Shown here: piece after piece, positions 1-11,987 of the stretch
How the letters are laid out: every line of letters begins with the position of its first letter
Numbering within the stretch: the first letter of the stretch is position 1
NCBI GenBank assembly: GCA_000750105.3
Contig: JPHH03000007.1
Span: 868,001 to 932,000 of the forward strand
Length of the DNA stretch: 64,000 nucleotides
From: Tolypocladium sp. Sup5 PDA-1
Taxonomy: Eukaryota; Ascomycota; Sordariomycetes; Hypocreales; Ophiocordycipitaceae
Direction: 5' to 3'
Notes under the pieces: model-generated
Database searches by the model: none
Told to the model about the DNA's origin: nothing
Seen by the model: only the letters and a program-made list of their open reading frames with translations
Position numbers and translations under genes: made by a program

Positions 1-563
1 AGATCGCCCAGCGTGTTGACCACGTTCTCCGCGATCTGGACGCATACTCCGCTCAGTCCTCCTCCTTGGCCACCACCACCACAACAACATCCGCAGAACC
101 GCCCGCAGACGTCTCTTGGACAGCTGGACACCTCGTCGGCACCGTCCGGCTCATCAAGAGCGCCATCTACAATCGTGACCACCCCCCGCAGCTGCACGAG
201 AAGCTCTCCGCCGCCCGCACCCTCATCCACATCCTCGCCGCCGTCGTCGCCCGCAACCGCGACGTCCACCCGGGGCCCAGCCGCCGCAGCCGCAACCTCT
301 ACCTCAACCTCATCGGCGACCGCGACCAGGACTTCGTCGTCGCCGAGCTCAACCTCCTGCCCCCCGAGGCCGCCAGCGCCTTCCTGCACACCCTCGAGGC
401 CGTCCACGACCAGATCGGCCTCCACGGCGCCCCGGCCTCGTACGTCGCCAAGCTGCGCGCGCTGCTGGCCCGCCTGCGGACGTCTACCGCGGGCGCGGGT
501 GCGGGCTTGAAGCGACATGGCAAGGGCCAGGGGACGCACCGTGGGTCCAAGAGGATGAAGTAG
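1..563 (+). CDS. 3' end of an unrecognised protein gene (partial)
   Basis: An open frame enters from the left edge (first full codon at position 3) and stops at TAG 561-563, so only the last roughly 187 residues are visible and the true start lies outside the window. The visible part begins with a Thr-rich linker, continues with a mostly helical, Leu/Ala-rich segment containing DHPPQLHEKLSAARTLIHIL and DQDFVVAELNLLP, and ends in a basic Gly/Lys/Arg tail (residues KRHGKGQGTHRGSKRMK). The tail could be a nuclear-localisation or nucleic-acid-binding tail, but that is inference. I do not recognise the family. Codon usage is strongly GC3, as in the intact genes here, and this supports real coding. 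A cluster of GTAC-type repeats starts directly after the stop codon. Confidence 0.6.
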   Translation, partial: IAQRVDHVLRDLDAYSAQSSSLATTTTTTSAEPPADVSWTAGHLVGTVRLIKSAIYNRDHPPQLHEKLSAARTLIHILAAVVARNRDVHPGPSRRSRNLYLNLIGDRDQDFVVAELNLLPPEAASAFLHTLEAVHDQIGLHGAPASYVAKLRALLARLRTSTAGAGAGLKRHGKGQGTHRGSKRMK

Positions 564-608
564 TATACGGAGTACGAAGTACGGATACGGCTACTACGTA
601 CGGAGTAG
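564..608. repeat. cluster of GTAC-N3-GTAC repeats
   Basis: Directly after the stop codon of the first gene there is a run of TACGGAGTACGAAGTACGG followed by TACGTACGGAGTAG. It joins both common forms of the dispersed motif (spacer GGA and spacer GAA) in one cluster, in what should be the 3' untranslated region. Confidence 0.8.
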
Positions 609-1014
609 ACGCCGTTGGACCGAGTCCCCGACTCCTTGCAGATAGAGATCTGTGCTCCGCCGTCATCTGATGGCTTGCCTTCTTGACCGCTTCGGCACAC
701 GCTGGCCGTGTGCCTTTTCCCACCATTGCTCTCCTTTACATCTTTACATCATTCCTGCAGTTCGCGAAGACCCGAGAGCTTCACCCTACGTTTACTACCC
801 AGCGTCATTCGTGTATACGTCCTGTTCACCGGTACCTTCCTTTTTGATGGCTTAGTGAGAGACGCCCCCTCAAGGCCCTGGCATGGTAGAACAAAGAAAT
901 AGAGATTCCCATTTGTCCCCCATCGCAGCGTCATGTGCTATCCAAGGCAACCATGCCCAAGGCCAGAAACCGCCCGCCACGTTGGCAATACCCTGTCAAG
1001 TGATGTCCCATGTG
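609..1014. other. intergenic region, convergent 3' ends
   Basis: This is the space between the first gene (+) and the kinase-like gene (-). I see no gene, RNA or repeat beyond the GTAC cluster at its left edge. It presumably holds both 3' untranslated regions and polyadenylation sites. Confidence 0.5.
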
Positions 1015-2739
1015 TTACACGGTGACCCCGCTCGCAGCGCGGAACGCGTCGAGGGCATCGTAGACCTCCCGCAGGCTGGGCCGATTGTAGTAGTTCTCGT
1101 TCCAATCGCCCCTCTTCATGCCCTCAGCCCGCTCCTTCAGCCACGCCTCCGACGCCTCTATCTCCTTGGCCCACCAGTCCCGCGCAGTCTCCTGCACTTG
1201 CTGCGCCGTCGACGTGCCCGTGTTCTCAAGCTCGCGCAGAACCAGCCGGTCTCGCTCCCTGACGATGAACTTGGTCAGCCCGGGCTGTCTGCCACTTGTG
1301 CAGCGGTCGATGAGATCCCGCACGGGCTGGGGCGTGGCGGTGTATCCAGGGAACTCCACCAGCGGCTCCCACCGATAGGAGAGCCAGACGGCTGCCCTCT
1401 GCGGTGCGCTGCTCGCCTCGAAAATGCACCAGAGCACGCGACCCAGCATGTACACCTCGCATGCCTCCTGCTCCGTCCGGGTCAGGCATGACCACGGAAC
1501 GTTGTACCCCCTCGAGGGCCAGATGTAGTCCTCGCCTTCGCCCATCTCCTCCCAACCCGGACGCAGTTCGGTGAGAAGGTCGGCGTATCTGCCCTGGACT
1601 TCAGGGTCAATCCCCTCGTCGATGGCCAGGAGCCGGATGTATTCAATCGCGTTTACTTCTGGGGCGGCAAACTCGCACCAGACGCCTCGCTGCTCAAAGT
1701 CAATCATGATGGCATCCCAAGACTGAGAGAGCACAATGTTGTCGAGCCGGAGGTCGGGATAGAAGATGCGCGATGTCTCACGCAGGTGCAATAACGCAGA
1801 GGCTAGCTGAACGGACCATTTTATTTTGTCGGCCAAGGATACCTGACCGTGTATCTGGAGAAAGGGGATGAGGTCCCGCAAGCTGCCGTGTATGTGGTTC
1901 TCCACCGTGAAGCCGACAACAGCAACCTTGTTCCCAAAGCTGCATTTCTTGGTCACCAGATGGACCGGCCGGGCGATGACGTTTGGGTGCGGCGGAATGA
2001 CAAGCAGCTGTCTCAGCTCGTGATAGAGGTACTTTGTGTAGCTCGTGAGAGCTTTGAATATCCACGTCTTGCCTTCGATATTGACGAGGCAGACGCTGTC
2101 GTGTAGCTGCGACAGGTACTCAACGTCTTCGATGTCGACGGTAGGGGGAAACTCGATGTCACCGCCCCAAAGCCTGTGCAGGGTTGACACGGAAAGCAGT
2201 TGGCGCTCCAGATAGTGAGTCGGAGCGATGGAAATGCGCGTCTCGGCAACATTTTTTGGTAGATTTTGGAAGACAATCCGGGATCCAAATGGCAGGTCCT
2301 TGTATATCTGTGATGTATCCTCCAGAGTCGACGTCCAGTGCTGCAGGATCCGGAGAACGTGGCGTGTGATGCCCAACTGAGATATTCGCGATCCGTCTCT
2401 GGTGTAAAAGGTTACATCGAGATCAAGAACCCTGCGGAGCTCCGGAGAGAGCGTTGCGGGCTCGGGGATGAAGATATCGACCCGATACGGCCGGATCGAA
2501 TCGACAAAGAGTGGCACGGCGTAAATCTGAGTCCCAAACGCCGTACATCCGTCAATACGCCACAGGGGGTTGCCGGGGGGTTCAAGGCTGTCGATGCGGT
2601 TCTTGGGATTCAGCGAAGACTCCAACCAGCCAACCTCTTGAGATTTCTCGAGGTTGCGGGTTGTGGGGTCGGGATCAACGCCCGAGAACGCAGCCGTGGG
2701 ATGAATGACATCGTGGATTGCTTGCTGGCTCAGCTCCAT
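1015..2739 (-). CDS. protein kinase-like protein with atypical catalytic motifs
   Basis: A single intronless frame encodes 574 residues, from ATG 2739 to the stop at 1015. The C-terminal half reads as a eukaryotic protein-kinase fold. WIFK carries the likely ATP-anchoring Lys229, YHELRQL supplies the helix-C Glu241, and YPDLRLDNIVL (327-337) is the catalytic loop with Asp329 and Asn334. IDFEQ (346-350) stands where DFG is expected, and AAPE (358-361) where APE is expected. HRD is therefore YPD and DFG is DFE. The Lys/Glu/Asp/Asn/Asp set is complete, so activity is possible despite the divergent signatures. The first 200 residues look like a separate N-terminal domain that I do not recognise. 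Proteins of this kind are common, often lineage-specific, in filamentous fungi, and substrates are unknown. A pseudokinase role remains possible. Confidence 0.75.
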   Translation of the reverse strand: MELSQQAIHDVIHPTAAFSGVDPDPTTRNLEKSQEVGWLESSLNPKNRIDSLEPPGNPLWRIDGCTAFGTQIYAVPLFVDSIRPYRVDIFIPEPATLSPELRRVLDLDVTFYTRDGSRISQLGITRHVLRILQHWTSTLEDTSQIYKDLPFGSRIVFQNLPKNVAETRISIAPTHYLERQLLSVSTLHRLWGGDIEFPPTVDIEDVEYLSQLHDSVCLVNIEGKTWIFKALTSYTKYLYHELRQLLVIPPHPNVIARPVHLVTKKCSFGNKVAVVGFTVENHIHGSLRDLIPFLQIHGQVSLADKIKWSVQLASALLHLRETSRIFYPDLRLDNIVLSQSWDAIMIDFEQRGVWCEFAAPEVNAIEYIRLLAIDEGIDPEVQGRYADLLTELRPGWEEMGEGEDYIWPSRGYNVPWSCLTRTEQEACEVYMLGRVLWCIFEASSAPQRAAVWLSYRWEPLVEFPGYTATPQPVRDLIDRCTSGRQPGLTKFIVRERDRLVLRELENTGTSTAQQVQETARDWWAKEIEASEAWLKERAEGMKRGDWNENYYNRPSLREVYDALDAFRAASGVTV

Positions 2740-5380
2740 GTCGTCCTCGTGCGGGGCAAGTCAGCCTGAAACCGTGGTAGTTGCACTCAGCCAATTCAGC
2801 GTCGCTCTCTAACTTGGGACAGGTGCGAATACCGACCTCTTATTTGCAGCAGCCTGGGTATATCAGCCTATATATCTCCCGGGATGCGCTCACCGAGACG
2901 ACCTTGGACTCACAATGCGGGCGGCGGCGACGGTCTCGTTTCACATTCCGATGAAGAACAAGCCGATGATAGAACCGCCAGGCGCGACAATGGAGGTCTC
3001 AGAAAGGCGGCGGCGTGCGCACACGATGAAATCCTGCCTGGAACTGACGTTGGTATTGTCGGTGTGTAAGCGGGACAGTGGCGTGTTGGAGGAGATGGGA
3101 CCAGGTTGTGTTTTGCAACAGCCTTGATTTGGTGGTCGTGATTGATCACATGATTGGGCTGTACCATGCCTATTTATGTAAGTAGGGGTGATCACTGAGA
3201 TTTGGGCTGGGGGGATGCGATCCCAACGGCTCAGCGACAAGGACTTTGGGTTCTGGAAGAGGGTGAAGGAGGCAAGTGGTGCAACTCGCCTCGTTCGCTT
3301 TAGTGTTGTTGGCCGGGAACGACTTCATTTTCCCATCGTGTTTCTAGCCAACGCGCGAACAACGTTTTGGGGCTGGTTTTAGCTCCCGCCTCCCGCCTCC
3401 CGCCTCCCGCGTCCGGCTGACGGACTGGGCATTGATGACTGCAAGAGGTGGAGCAGCCCAGCCGGCCAAGGTACCAAGGCATCTCCACCCGAGCAAGGCA
3501 ACGTTGAGGTGTAAGACCATGCTTGATTCGCATGCGTAGTCAATGTTCGGGACGGGGTCGCGCACCAACTCGCAAGCCCGGCCAAGTTCGACTTGACAAA
3601 ACTGCCAATGCGGTTCTCTATTAGCACATGTGCATGCCACAGGAACACTGTGAAGGCGTCGAAGAATTGGCCTCATGACCAGTACTGACCGAAAAGTTAC
3701 CCGTCCTGTGTATCTGATTTCGGAACGAGGAGCCGGCAACGAGCGCAACAGTGCTCTTGGGAGGTTCTGCTCGTGCTCGTCGCCCTGGGCGCTTTTGCTC
3801 AAGATGATGTTGCTGTAAGGCGCCTTGCGGCTCGACCTGATCTCGTCATACAATAGCCGGGTCTCGACTCTTGAGCAAGGTGGCTCCAGAGTCACACCGC
3901 CGCGTTCACGTTACGCAGAAGATAGCGGCGAGCGGGCCGAAGGCCCCACGGATACGATATACTGCACCGGGTATATTCGGTAGAATCTTGTCGGCGCCAC
4001 AGAAACATATCTGTAGGCCTCAATGCCCGCTTGACTTCAAGCGGGAGTAGAGGAAGTATCCTCTTCAGGAATCGGGATGCTGCTCCGGCATATGCAGCCA
4101 GTGTCAGAGCCGACGTGAAAATGAAGAGCCCAACAGTAGGGAAGTTGAGAGGCAAGTGTCAACAACAAGGACCAAAGGATCAGAGAGCATCATGAATGGT
4201 GTATATGGAACGGAACAGGGAACAGCGAGTCCCCAGGGAATACCGTATTAGAATTGGCCGGGGCGGAACTGGTTGTTAGGGTGAGGCGGCTGAGTGGAAC
4301 ACCCAGCAGCCACCCGCACACTTGGCTGGGGGATGTAAGCCAGTTGAAAACTTTGCAGACCGAGTGCACGCAATATGAGGTTCTTGAATAGCTCTGAGGC
4401 TTGGTGAGCATGGAAGCGAGTGTAGACAAAGGATCATATGGTAAAGGGGGCCCTCGGAGGAGGTTCTCAGCCTTGTTACAGCGGCAGTGCCATGGAACTG
4501 ACGGTGAGGGAGCACGCAGCATGACTGCCGACGTTGGGGGAGGTCTCGTCTCAAACAAGATCCACCGAGTACCGGGCGACATGATGGGGATCCTGGCTTG
4601 CGAGTACACCCCCAGGCAATCATCGGTACCTTTGCTGGCCGTACCTGAACGTGGCAACACGGCAGATCGGTGCTTCGGTGGAAACCTTCCAACGCGAATG
4701 TTGACCGGGATCTCGAGGGCCGAGCCGCGGACGCACCACGACTGCCGGAACCAACAGGTCACGGAGCTTGGCGGCCGCCGCCTCGTGCATGTTCTTAGGA
4801 ACACCCTTTGGTCGAGTCTGACGAATGGGTGTGGTCAGGACTGGCGGACAGGAGCCATTGTGATACCTCGGACGAGAGCTCACCGGTCTGGTCGCTTAAG
4901 AGTTCATGGCATGCATGGGCCATGGGTCGATCGAGGGCGTGACCACCTTCCAAACCTGGCCAGAGAGATCCAAACCGTTGGGCAATGACTCGATGCCGCA
5001 GGCGAGAAGCCAGCGTTGACAACATTTCGCAGCGACGCAGAAAGGGGGAGTCCGGTGGCGTCGACGGGCAGAGCCGAGCTGGTCCGCAGCGTCCAGATTT
5101 CCAAAAGGGGCCAATGGCGGGTTGAAAGGGGTATCGGGCGACGCTCCGGCGGGGGCCGATGCAAGCACAGAAGCGCTGTAGTAGGCCGATAGCGGCACTG
5201 ATTGCCTCGCCTCGCCCTGGCTGGTCGACAGCTGCTGCAGTTTGCTGGCACAGACGCCGCAGAGGACGCAGGCGGCTGGATGTAACTGCAGTGGTCGGCC
5301 AACTCGCTCGGGCCATCACGAGATCCTGCGGTGCAGGTACTTTGGAGTTTGACACCTGAGGCGTCGACGCCTTACGTACG
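2740..5380. other. intergenic region, no convincing gene
   Basis: Several overlapping open frames exist on both strands, but none combines an ATG start, a recognisable domain and consistent codon bias. One frame on the minus strand (3892-4155, no ATG at its start, preceded directly by a stop) encodes a hydrophobic stretch followed by a basic region and could be a leftover exon of a membrane protein. I cannot extend it by splicing. The left part should hold the promoter of the kinase-like gene. A short CTCCCGC repeat lies at about 3384-3410. Confidence 0.4.
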
Positions 5381-6287
5381 TGAGCTCGTGACTCCGTGAG
5401 TTCTCTGGAAGGCGCGTCCGTACTTCATCCGCGAGGTGGGTGACGCACTGACGTTACGTGTGGTCGTTGGAGACTTTAGAGTTCGAGGCAAGAGCCACAA
5501 ACGGCCCGTCCCCACCTTACCTGCCAGATGCGACGGACTATTAACTTACCCGCTAACCTAAACTCCACGCCGAGGCGAGTCCCAGGTCCAACGACATTCT
5601 CTTGAACCTCATCTCCCGATGCAAATCTCTTGCTGGCTGCATTGCCCGTCGACGCCATCCAGGTGCGTCGCCCGCACCAGCGCTTCCTCCTTGCTCGAGT
5701 TTCCGCATCGCCGGAGCCGTGCGGCCAACCCCCGTCTGCCGCCTGCAAGATTGCTGCAGTGATCACCAAGAATCGGTGTCCAACAAACTTGTCTCGTCTG
5801 CACAAGGAGTCCGTACCAAGTACACCAGGCAAGCCGTCTCACAAGAGTAAGCATTGCGCCCACCACCCACCAGCCCCCGCTGGATCAATGCTAACGTATC
5901 GCTTGTCAGCGCTTGCTCACCGGGAAGCCACTCAAGATGTCGACGATATACTTGTACAAGTATACATACGGCTGCAGCTGCAAAGCACGTCGCCTCATGG
6001 CGGGCAAGTAAGCTGTCGGCCTGTGGCTGGAGCGGTAACCAGTCCCAGGGTCGTGCCCCCCGGTCACCGAGTCGCGTGAGCCGTGCGAAGGTCTCCCTGA
6101 CCCCAGCGCATTACCGGGTGAATGTACGGAAACGCCTCACTGCGGATGCACATTGGCTCCTCTTCTTCACCGGTCCCCGCACCCAAGCCAGGCTACGTGG
6201 GCTTCCGTGCCGTCTCACATGTTAATTACGGAGTAGAATTCGCAGCAACAAGTCCAGGACAGCTCGGGATTCGTACGATTGGTAAGG

Positions 6288-6304
6288 GTACTTCGTACTT
6301 GTAC
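6288..6304. repeat. GTAC-type repeat copy
   Basis: GTACTTCGTACTTGTAC: one full GTAC-TTC-GTAC unit (reverse complement of GTAC-GAA-GTAC) plus an extra GTAC half. Confidence 0.75.
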
Positions 6305-6614
6305 AGTGTCACGGCTCAGTGGGCGTGGGCCCTCCAAATGAGAGAGAACGCCTGGCTTGTCTGCGGTAATGGCTGAAGCACCGACGATACCACGGCACAG
6401 CCGCTCATGCTGCAGCATCTCCACCAGCCGGAAGAGAGACCGCCACAATTTACGGACTACAACACATCGCCAAGTTATAGATACTACCAGCACGCCTCAA
6501 CAGGGTGCCGCGTGGCAAGAATTCCTGCTCGAGGTCACGCACACGTTTATACCACGTTGCCCGCGGCGCCAGACAACCGAGTCTGCGCTTTCTTTCGTTT
6601 GCGCCACAATGTCC

Positions 6615-6630
6615 TACGAAGTACTTCGTA
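6615..6630. repeat. GTAC-type repeat, perfect 16-base palindrome
   Basis: TACGAAGTACTTCGTA equals its own reverse complement. It is two overlapping GTAC-N3 units sharing the central GTAC, and could fold as a cruciform or bind a symmetric protein dimer. Confidence 0.8.
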
Positions 6631-7859
6631 CGTCGACGCAGACCAACGCTGCATGGCGCTGGCTCCGAAAGATCTTCTGCGAGAACAAGGGAGCAGCTCA
6701 GCTACTCGTTGGTCAGCAAGAACGGCACGCGCGCAGGGAGTCTTGACGCATTGTGCGATTGGGTACCAGCTCGGGAATGCCATTTAGAAAGCGCATCGCA
6801 ACCGACTACCACGATCTTGGGCGAAGCAGCTGGATAACATACACGCACGCTCGACACTAGCGGGCCTACAACAACGCACCCCGTGGCGTGATTATGATGA
6901 TGCTCTGACGACGACGCGCAAAACTTGCCGTTGATGGCAGCCGCGCAGATACACGTATCTATGGACTCGGGACTCAACGGTTCAACCGTTGAAGGCTATT
7001 GCTCGCCCTGTCTTGCAGCGTGGAACCCACCCCATACATTGGGCCGGCCCGATCGGGAAGCCCACGTTGTGTCTATGCTGCAATGAGGCAAGCAGACAAC
7101 GGTCCCAGCCACGGATGCCCCCCCTGTCTGCCCAAGAGTACCCCTCAGTCCGCCCAAATACAATTCAGCACGGAGCGAGCGAGCCATGCCATGGCATGCT
7201 CTTGCCCTCCTCACCGAGTCGCCTCTTTTCTCCCTGGGACCTCGACTATCGTCGCCTCTCCCGCCAGCCTGCTAGCCAGCCACTCGACGGTACCGGCGCT
7301 CATGCATATCAGCGACACGGAGCAGGCATTGGCCCGCGCTACCCACCACCCTTGCCGGGCGGAAACACACACCACAACCCCCCAGGGCCGCCAGCGACAC
7401 GAGCAATCCCCAGCCGTCGTGCCAGCGACAGCCAAAGGCCCTCGGAGGCGGCGCTTCTGGAGCGCACACACCACCAGCGTCTAGGGCGGTACCGTCATCG
7501 ACCCCTCTGGGCCCCCAGCTTGACGCCCAACACTAGCTGACTCCATACTTACATCCCGTCTCCGCCTGGAGCCCCCCCGCCAGACTTTCCCGTCTCCATC
7601 GAAGGCGCCGCCGTTTGTCGACAAGTCTCTCATCTAGCACTTGCTGCCAACTGCGCTCACTCCACCCCAAGCGAATGCACGGCCGGATGGCTGAGTCCGT
7701 CCCGGCTGTGGTCCGGGTGGAACCTTAGCTGGTCGACCCCCTTCCCCCGGCTCCGCGGCCGCGCCCCATCTGCCCCAGCTCCCAGGCTCACGGCTTCGTT
7801 GTACCTGTCTGACGTTCCTTGCTCGTTGTGGGCACTCGATACTTTCCATTCCACTGCCG

Positions 7860-7870
7860 GTACTTCGTAC
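7860..7870. repeat. GTAC-type repeat copy in the leader of the regulator gene
   Basis: GTACTTCGTAC, a complete 11-base unit, lies 65 bases upstream of the start codon at 7935. Confidence 0.75.
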
Positions 7871-7934
7871 CTTGGTCCTTGGTCCTTCTTGCAAGCCAGC
7901 CGTTGTCCGACGCACCTTTCCTCCCTGCAGCCAT

Positions 7935-10900
7935 CATGGTAAGTGGTCCCTGCTCCCCGGCCGCCGGCAACCTGCATAACAAGATATATCACCAATCCTC
8001 CTCCCCTTCTCTCTCTTCCCTTCCCACTCGGTACCCTGCAGACCATTCTATTCTCGCACCTTCTTCAGCCTCTCCTTTTCGACCGGACTCGCCTCCGACC
8101 CCTCCATGTACTGTACTGATACCCACTTTCGCAATGCCTTCCTCCCGGTCTCCTTTGGCCAGCTTCTCACCGTCCCCTCCTCTCCACACATGAACTCTCC
8201 ATTGACTCGCAAGATAGGAGTTTCATCAGCCATTGATCCACAAGCGACCTCGGTCCTGTGCCGAGGCCGAAGTCTCTTCACTTCCGTTGCAGTCATTCCT
8301 CCCCTTGGTGGATACGCTATACACGCCACCTTTTGAACTGCAAACGCTGCCGGACCAGGTAACTCTGTCTTATGGCTCGTCTTCCGGCTTCCAGACCTAT
8401 GACAATACCCAGCTGGCATATACATCTACAAAGAGGCGAAAACTCGACAGCTACATTCCCATGTCTCAGGGAAGCGGCCCATCCTATGAGCAGGGCTTTG
8501 ACGAGAAGCCTGCCGACTTAGACTCCTTCAGCCAGCATGCGGATGATGCAGCGGCAATATTTGCCTGCTGGCCAGACTCGGCAATGCCACCATCGCAATC
8601 CCCGGGGCTACCTCTGACCAAGCAGATGACCAATTTGAGCCTCCTGCTATGCCCCTGTCCCGGGTTCAGCTGGGGGCAGCCCGAAGGTATGTATTCCGCT
8701 ATTTCCTTCAACCCTCGGACCTCGGTCGCTCGGTCCCTATGTCAGTGCAAGTAGTTGACTCCATTTCAAAGGTTACTGCCCCCTCCCAGAGGCACCAGCA
8801 GCCGTGTATGACCTCAGCCAGCCATATGCCGCGGAGAACCAGCCGTCCATGCATGTGTCGTCACAAACGAGACGGCACGAACTCACCATTTTAGAGACGG
8901 GGCAATATGACTCAGTCCACAGTGACCAAAGAGCGCACGCCTTGTCGCCCTTGAACAATCAGCCAGAGCCAGAGCATCCACATGTGGCATCACCAGCAGG
9001 CAGCGCAAAAGGGGCAGCTTTCCCTCAGAGCCAGTCAGAACCTGCACTTTACGCGAATGAGTACGATGCGCAAGGTTTGCCGCTCTCCAATATCATGGGC
9101 TTTCCTCCAGACTATTTGACGAGAGACGACCAGCCGCACGTGAATCATGTCTCTGGCTTCACTGGCACACTTGACCCCAACTCCGAGCCATTCCAAAGCA
9201 TCACTACAGGTGCAGACGTCTCTCAATTCAGCATGCTGGTTGCCGGAGGTGTGATGGAGCAACAATCCTGGGGCGAAGCTTCCCTGCAGCATCAGCCGTC
9301 AAACTTTGACATCCTGCTTCCAGATCAACGGGGCGGTAAGAGGGGCCCATTCAAGGACCCCAAACTTCGCGAAGAAACGGCGCAAACCAGAAGGACCGGC
9401 TCATGTATCCGGTGCAGGATGCAACGTATACGCGTAGGTACTCCTGGAAAGCTGAAAGTGGCGTCTAGAACGTGCAACGTCCGGCACTAGCTGGTGTCGA
9501 TGTGGAAACTAACGGTCTGCTCTTAGTGCGAATCCGACCCCGAAGACCCTGGAGGGATATGCTTGACATGTACAAATGTGGCTAATACGAAGGCGGGGCG
9601 CTTCCCGTGTCTAAGATACAAAATCACGGACATCAAGCTCTATAAGCCCGGCCAGGTCCCCGGGTACGAGTGGACCCGGCGATGGACGAACAGCATCACG
9701 GATCCAATTCAGAAGTGGGCATCGTCTGAGGTCAAGGTCATTCGCGTATCCGCTGGCTACTCGCCGAGGTGCATTGAGCTGCAGGTGCGAAGATTCATAC
9801 CCCAAGACGGCGACAAGCTCGTGCGAACATGGGACTACCGGGGAATGAGGAAGTCTGTCGCGATCCCGCCCTATGCCTTGGTCGATCTGGACGCAGCAAA
9901 GTCGACGTACTCGATGCACATTCAAGACATCATGACCGACACCATTCAAAAGTCATTGGATCGCCCCCAGGGACTGCTGTGTAAGACTTACCTTCGGGCT
10001 GTACAACTAATGCGCCACCCGTCGACGTCGATGGACTCGGTCAAGCTGCTCCGGTTGACCCTCACGTTGTGGGTTTCGATTCGTCTTTCGACCACATCGA
10101 GCTTCATTGTTGGAGAGGAGACGTTGGGCATGCCTGGCAACATCCTCGATGACACGAGCCCCAATGCTGGCAAGATCCCGATGCCTCCCGTATTGGGAGC
10201 GCAACTGGACCTTGTGCTGATCCATCACATCCAGACCAAACTCCGAAGGGAGATGCTGGAAATTCTCCAGAAGATGGTGCTCAAGAATAAGCAGGGGACT
10301 TGGTTCGTAACGTACTTGGTGACATTCATACTGCTCCACAACACGGCTCTCATTACGGCCCATGATGCGGGCTACGCCCACAAGCATGGCATGAAGGTGA
10401 GTTTGGGCGACCGAGTCTCATTGTTCGGCTCAGGGCCCTCGATCTTTGGAGGATTGCCGGCCACGAGGCCCCAGGCGTATTTGCTGCTAACGAAAGAGGT
10501 GCCAGCGCCGCTACGCACGCGAAGACAAGGTCAGGGAGTACCATCTTGGTGAGACAGGACCCTTCCCTTCCGTGTGAAACATCGTGGCTGATATGGCTTG
10601 GCCGGTCGCGTCTAGGGGCAAACATCCTACTCGCCCACTTCCACTACTGTAATAAGGGCATGTATCCATTCTCGGACGAATGCAAGGACAAGGATCTGCG
10701 GACGCTAGCAGATCTAAACGACGACGAGATTCAATACGTGCACGCCACCAGGCATTTCGCTAAGCGGCATCGTAAGTGCTTGACCCAGCCCTCTGCCAGA
10801 ACCGGATTCCCGGGCCAACGCTAACGTATGCATGGCGCCCATGCAGGACGGGAATGGGAGCAAGTACGGGACAGAGGCGCGTACGAACAGGATTTCTTTT

Positions 10901-10950
10901 TCGTCAGCCAGCTATTTGACGAAAACTGGAAGCCACAGTCGACGATATAA
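7935..10950 (+). CDS. Zn(II)2Cys6 transcription factor with an internal zinc cluster
   Basis: Seven exons fit in frame: 7935-7937, 8293-8686, 8772-9433, 9527-10396, 10506-10548, 10616-10771 and 10847-10950, giving 743 residues. The zinc cluster spans the third and fourth exons: Cys344, Cys347, Cys354, Cys365, Cys368 and Cys381, with the motif CIRCRMQRIRC. The C3-C4 and C5-C6 spacings (10 and 12 residues) are longer than in Gal4-type proteins. The cluster is internal, after a Gln/Ser/Pro-rich first half containing a basic TKRRKLD segment that may be a nuclear-localisation signal. The last 360 residues, all after the cluster, are a conserved-looking helical domain that may regulate activity. 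The start is inferred: ATG at 7935-7937 is followed at once by GTAAGT, and the acceptor TTGCAG at 8287-8292 restores the frame exactly. An alternative start is Met at 8461. Intron 3 has a clear ACTAAC branch site. Binding sites and targets are unknown. Confidence 0.8.
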
Positions 10951-11953
10951 GCCATGGCTGAGGGGCGGTGAGGTCGTGTTGGTGTCGAAGCCGCCCGGAT
11001 GTGGATTGCAGACACGGAAGTGTATGTATGGTCCGCTGGAGGCTTCTTGCAGAAGCAATGCAGGAACCCCTCAACGGCGAAGACCGGCCTGGCTGGGTTG
11101 GGGGGTTTGCCACCGGCTTCAGGTGGTCATCTCGATGGGAGGGGATGAGATGATGAAGGACGAAGACATGCGTTACTCTCCCAGTCCCTCGGGGCCGGAC
11201 GTGATCGGAGCAGTCGGTGGAAAACGGGGCTGCGATGTACGCCGACTCGCCTGGTAGTGTAGTGTACTTTGTACGTAGCTACCCCTTATCTCTCTTGTCT
11301 CCCCATGCTCGTCTGCAGCTCTTCGGTCGCCTCCCTCCCCAATCCTTGTCTTGTGTGTAGGTACGAAGTAGTTCGAGCGTCGATTCGGCTAGCTGCCGCC
11401 GCCGCTGATACTGCGGATGCTGATCTTGGATGTTTTGTGTTCCACGATGAGCCAGATATTATCTAGGCCAAGACACGACGGCCGACTGCTTGCCAGCCCA
11501 GGCAAGTACATGCGTACGAACGAGTACATAAAGCCGCGCCAATATCCGTTCGCCAATCTCGTTGGCGAGGTGCCACTGCAGCCGGCACTCGCATCTCGTC
11601 CGATCGCGGCCCGGGGCTTGATTCGCTCGAGGCCAGGTCCCGGATCCCTAAGGAGCCGAGATGCATCGTGCCCCTGCTCTCCATGGCCATCTCTGTGTGT
11701 CGTCTTCATCAATCATCACGGTGAGCGTCGCCAACCGTTGGGGCGCGGCGCGGTCTCGGTGCCGGTAGCTAGTTTAGTTGACAGGTCGGGTCGGGTCTCG
11801 ATTGGCAACTAGGCTTTCGAGCCGGGTGTGATGAGCTTGGTCCAGGCCCTCTTCCCAGTTCCCGGTCCGTGGATTCGCGCTTGCAGCCCGGCCGGACCCA
11901 CAAGCGTGCAGCATACCGGGTCCAACACCGGCAGCCACAGCGAGACACCCGCG

Positions 11954-11987
<34 letters not shown>

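Larger units (their letters stand above)
5381..7934. other. intergenic region and 5' side of the Zn2Cys6 gene
   Basis: No gene is supported here. The stretch contains three copies of the GTAC-type repeat. The last 900 bases are C/CT-rich on the plus strand, as in leaders of many filamentous-fungal genes, and probably serve as promoter and leader of the regulator that starts at 7935. Long frames between 6989 and 7540 are low-complexity Pro/Ser/Arg readings of this CT-rich DNA and are not convincing proteins. Confidence 0.45.

Noticed and set aside
4190..4804. Minus-strand frame of 204 residues
   Set aside because: It starts at a GTG, has no domain, and is overlapped by equally long frames on the other strand.
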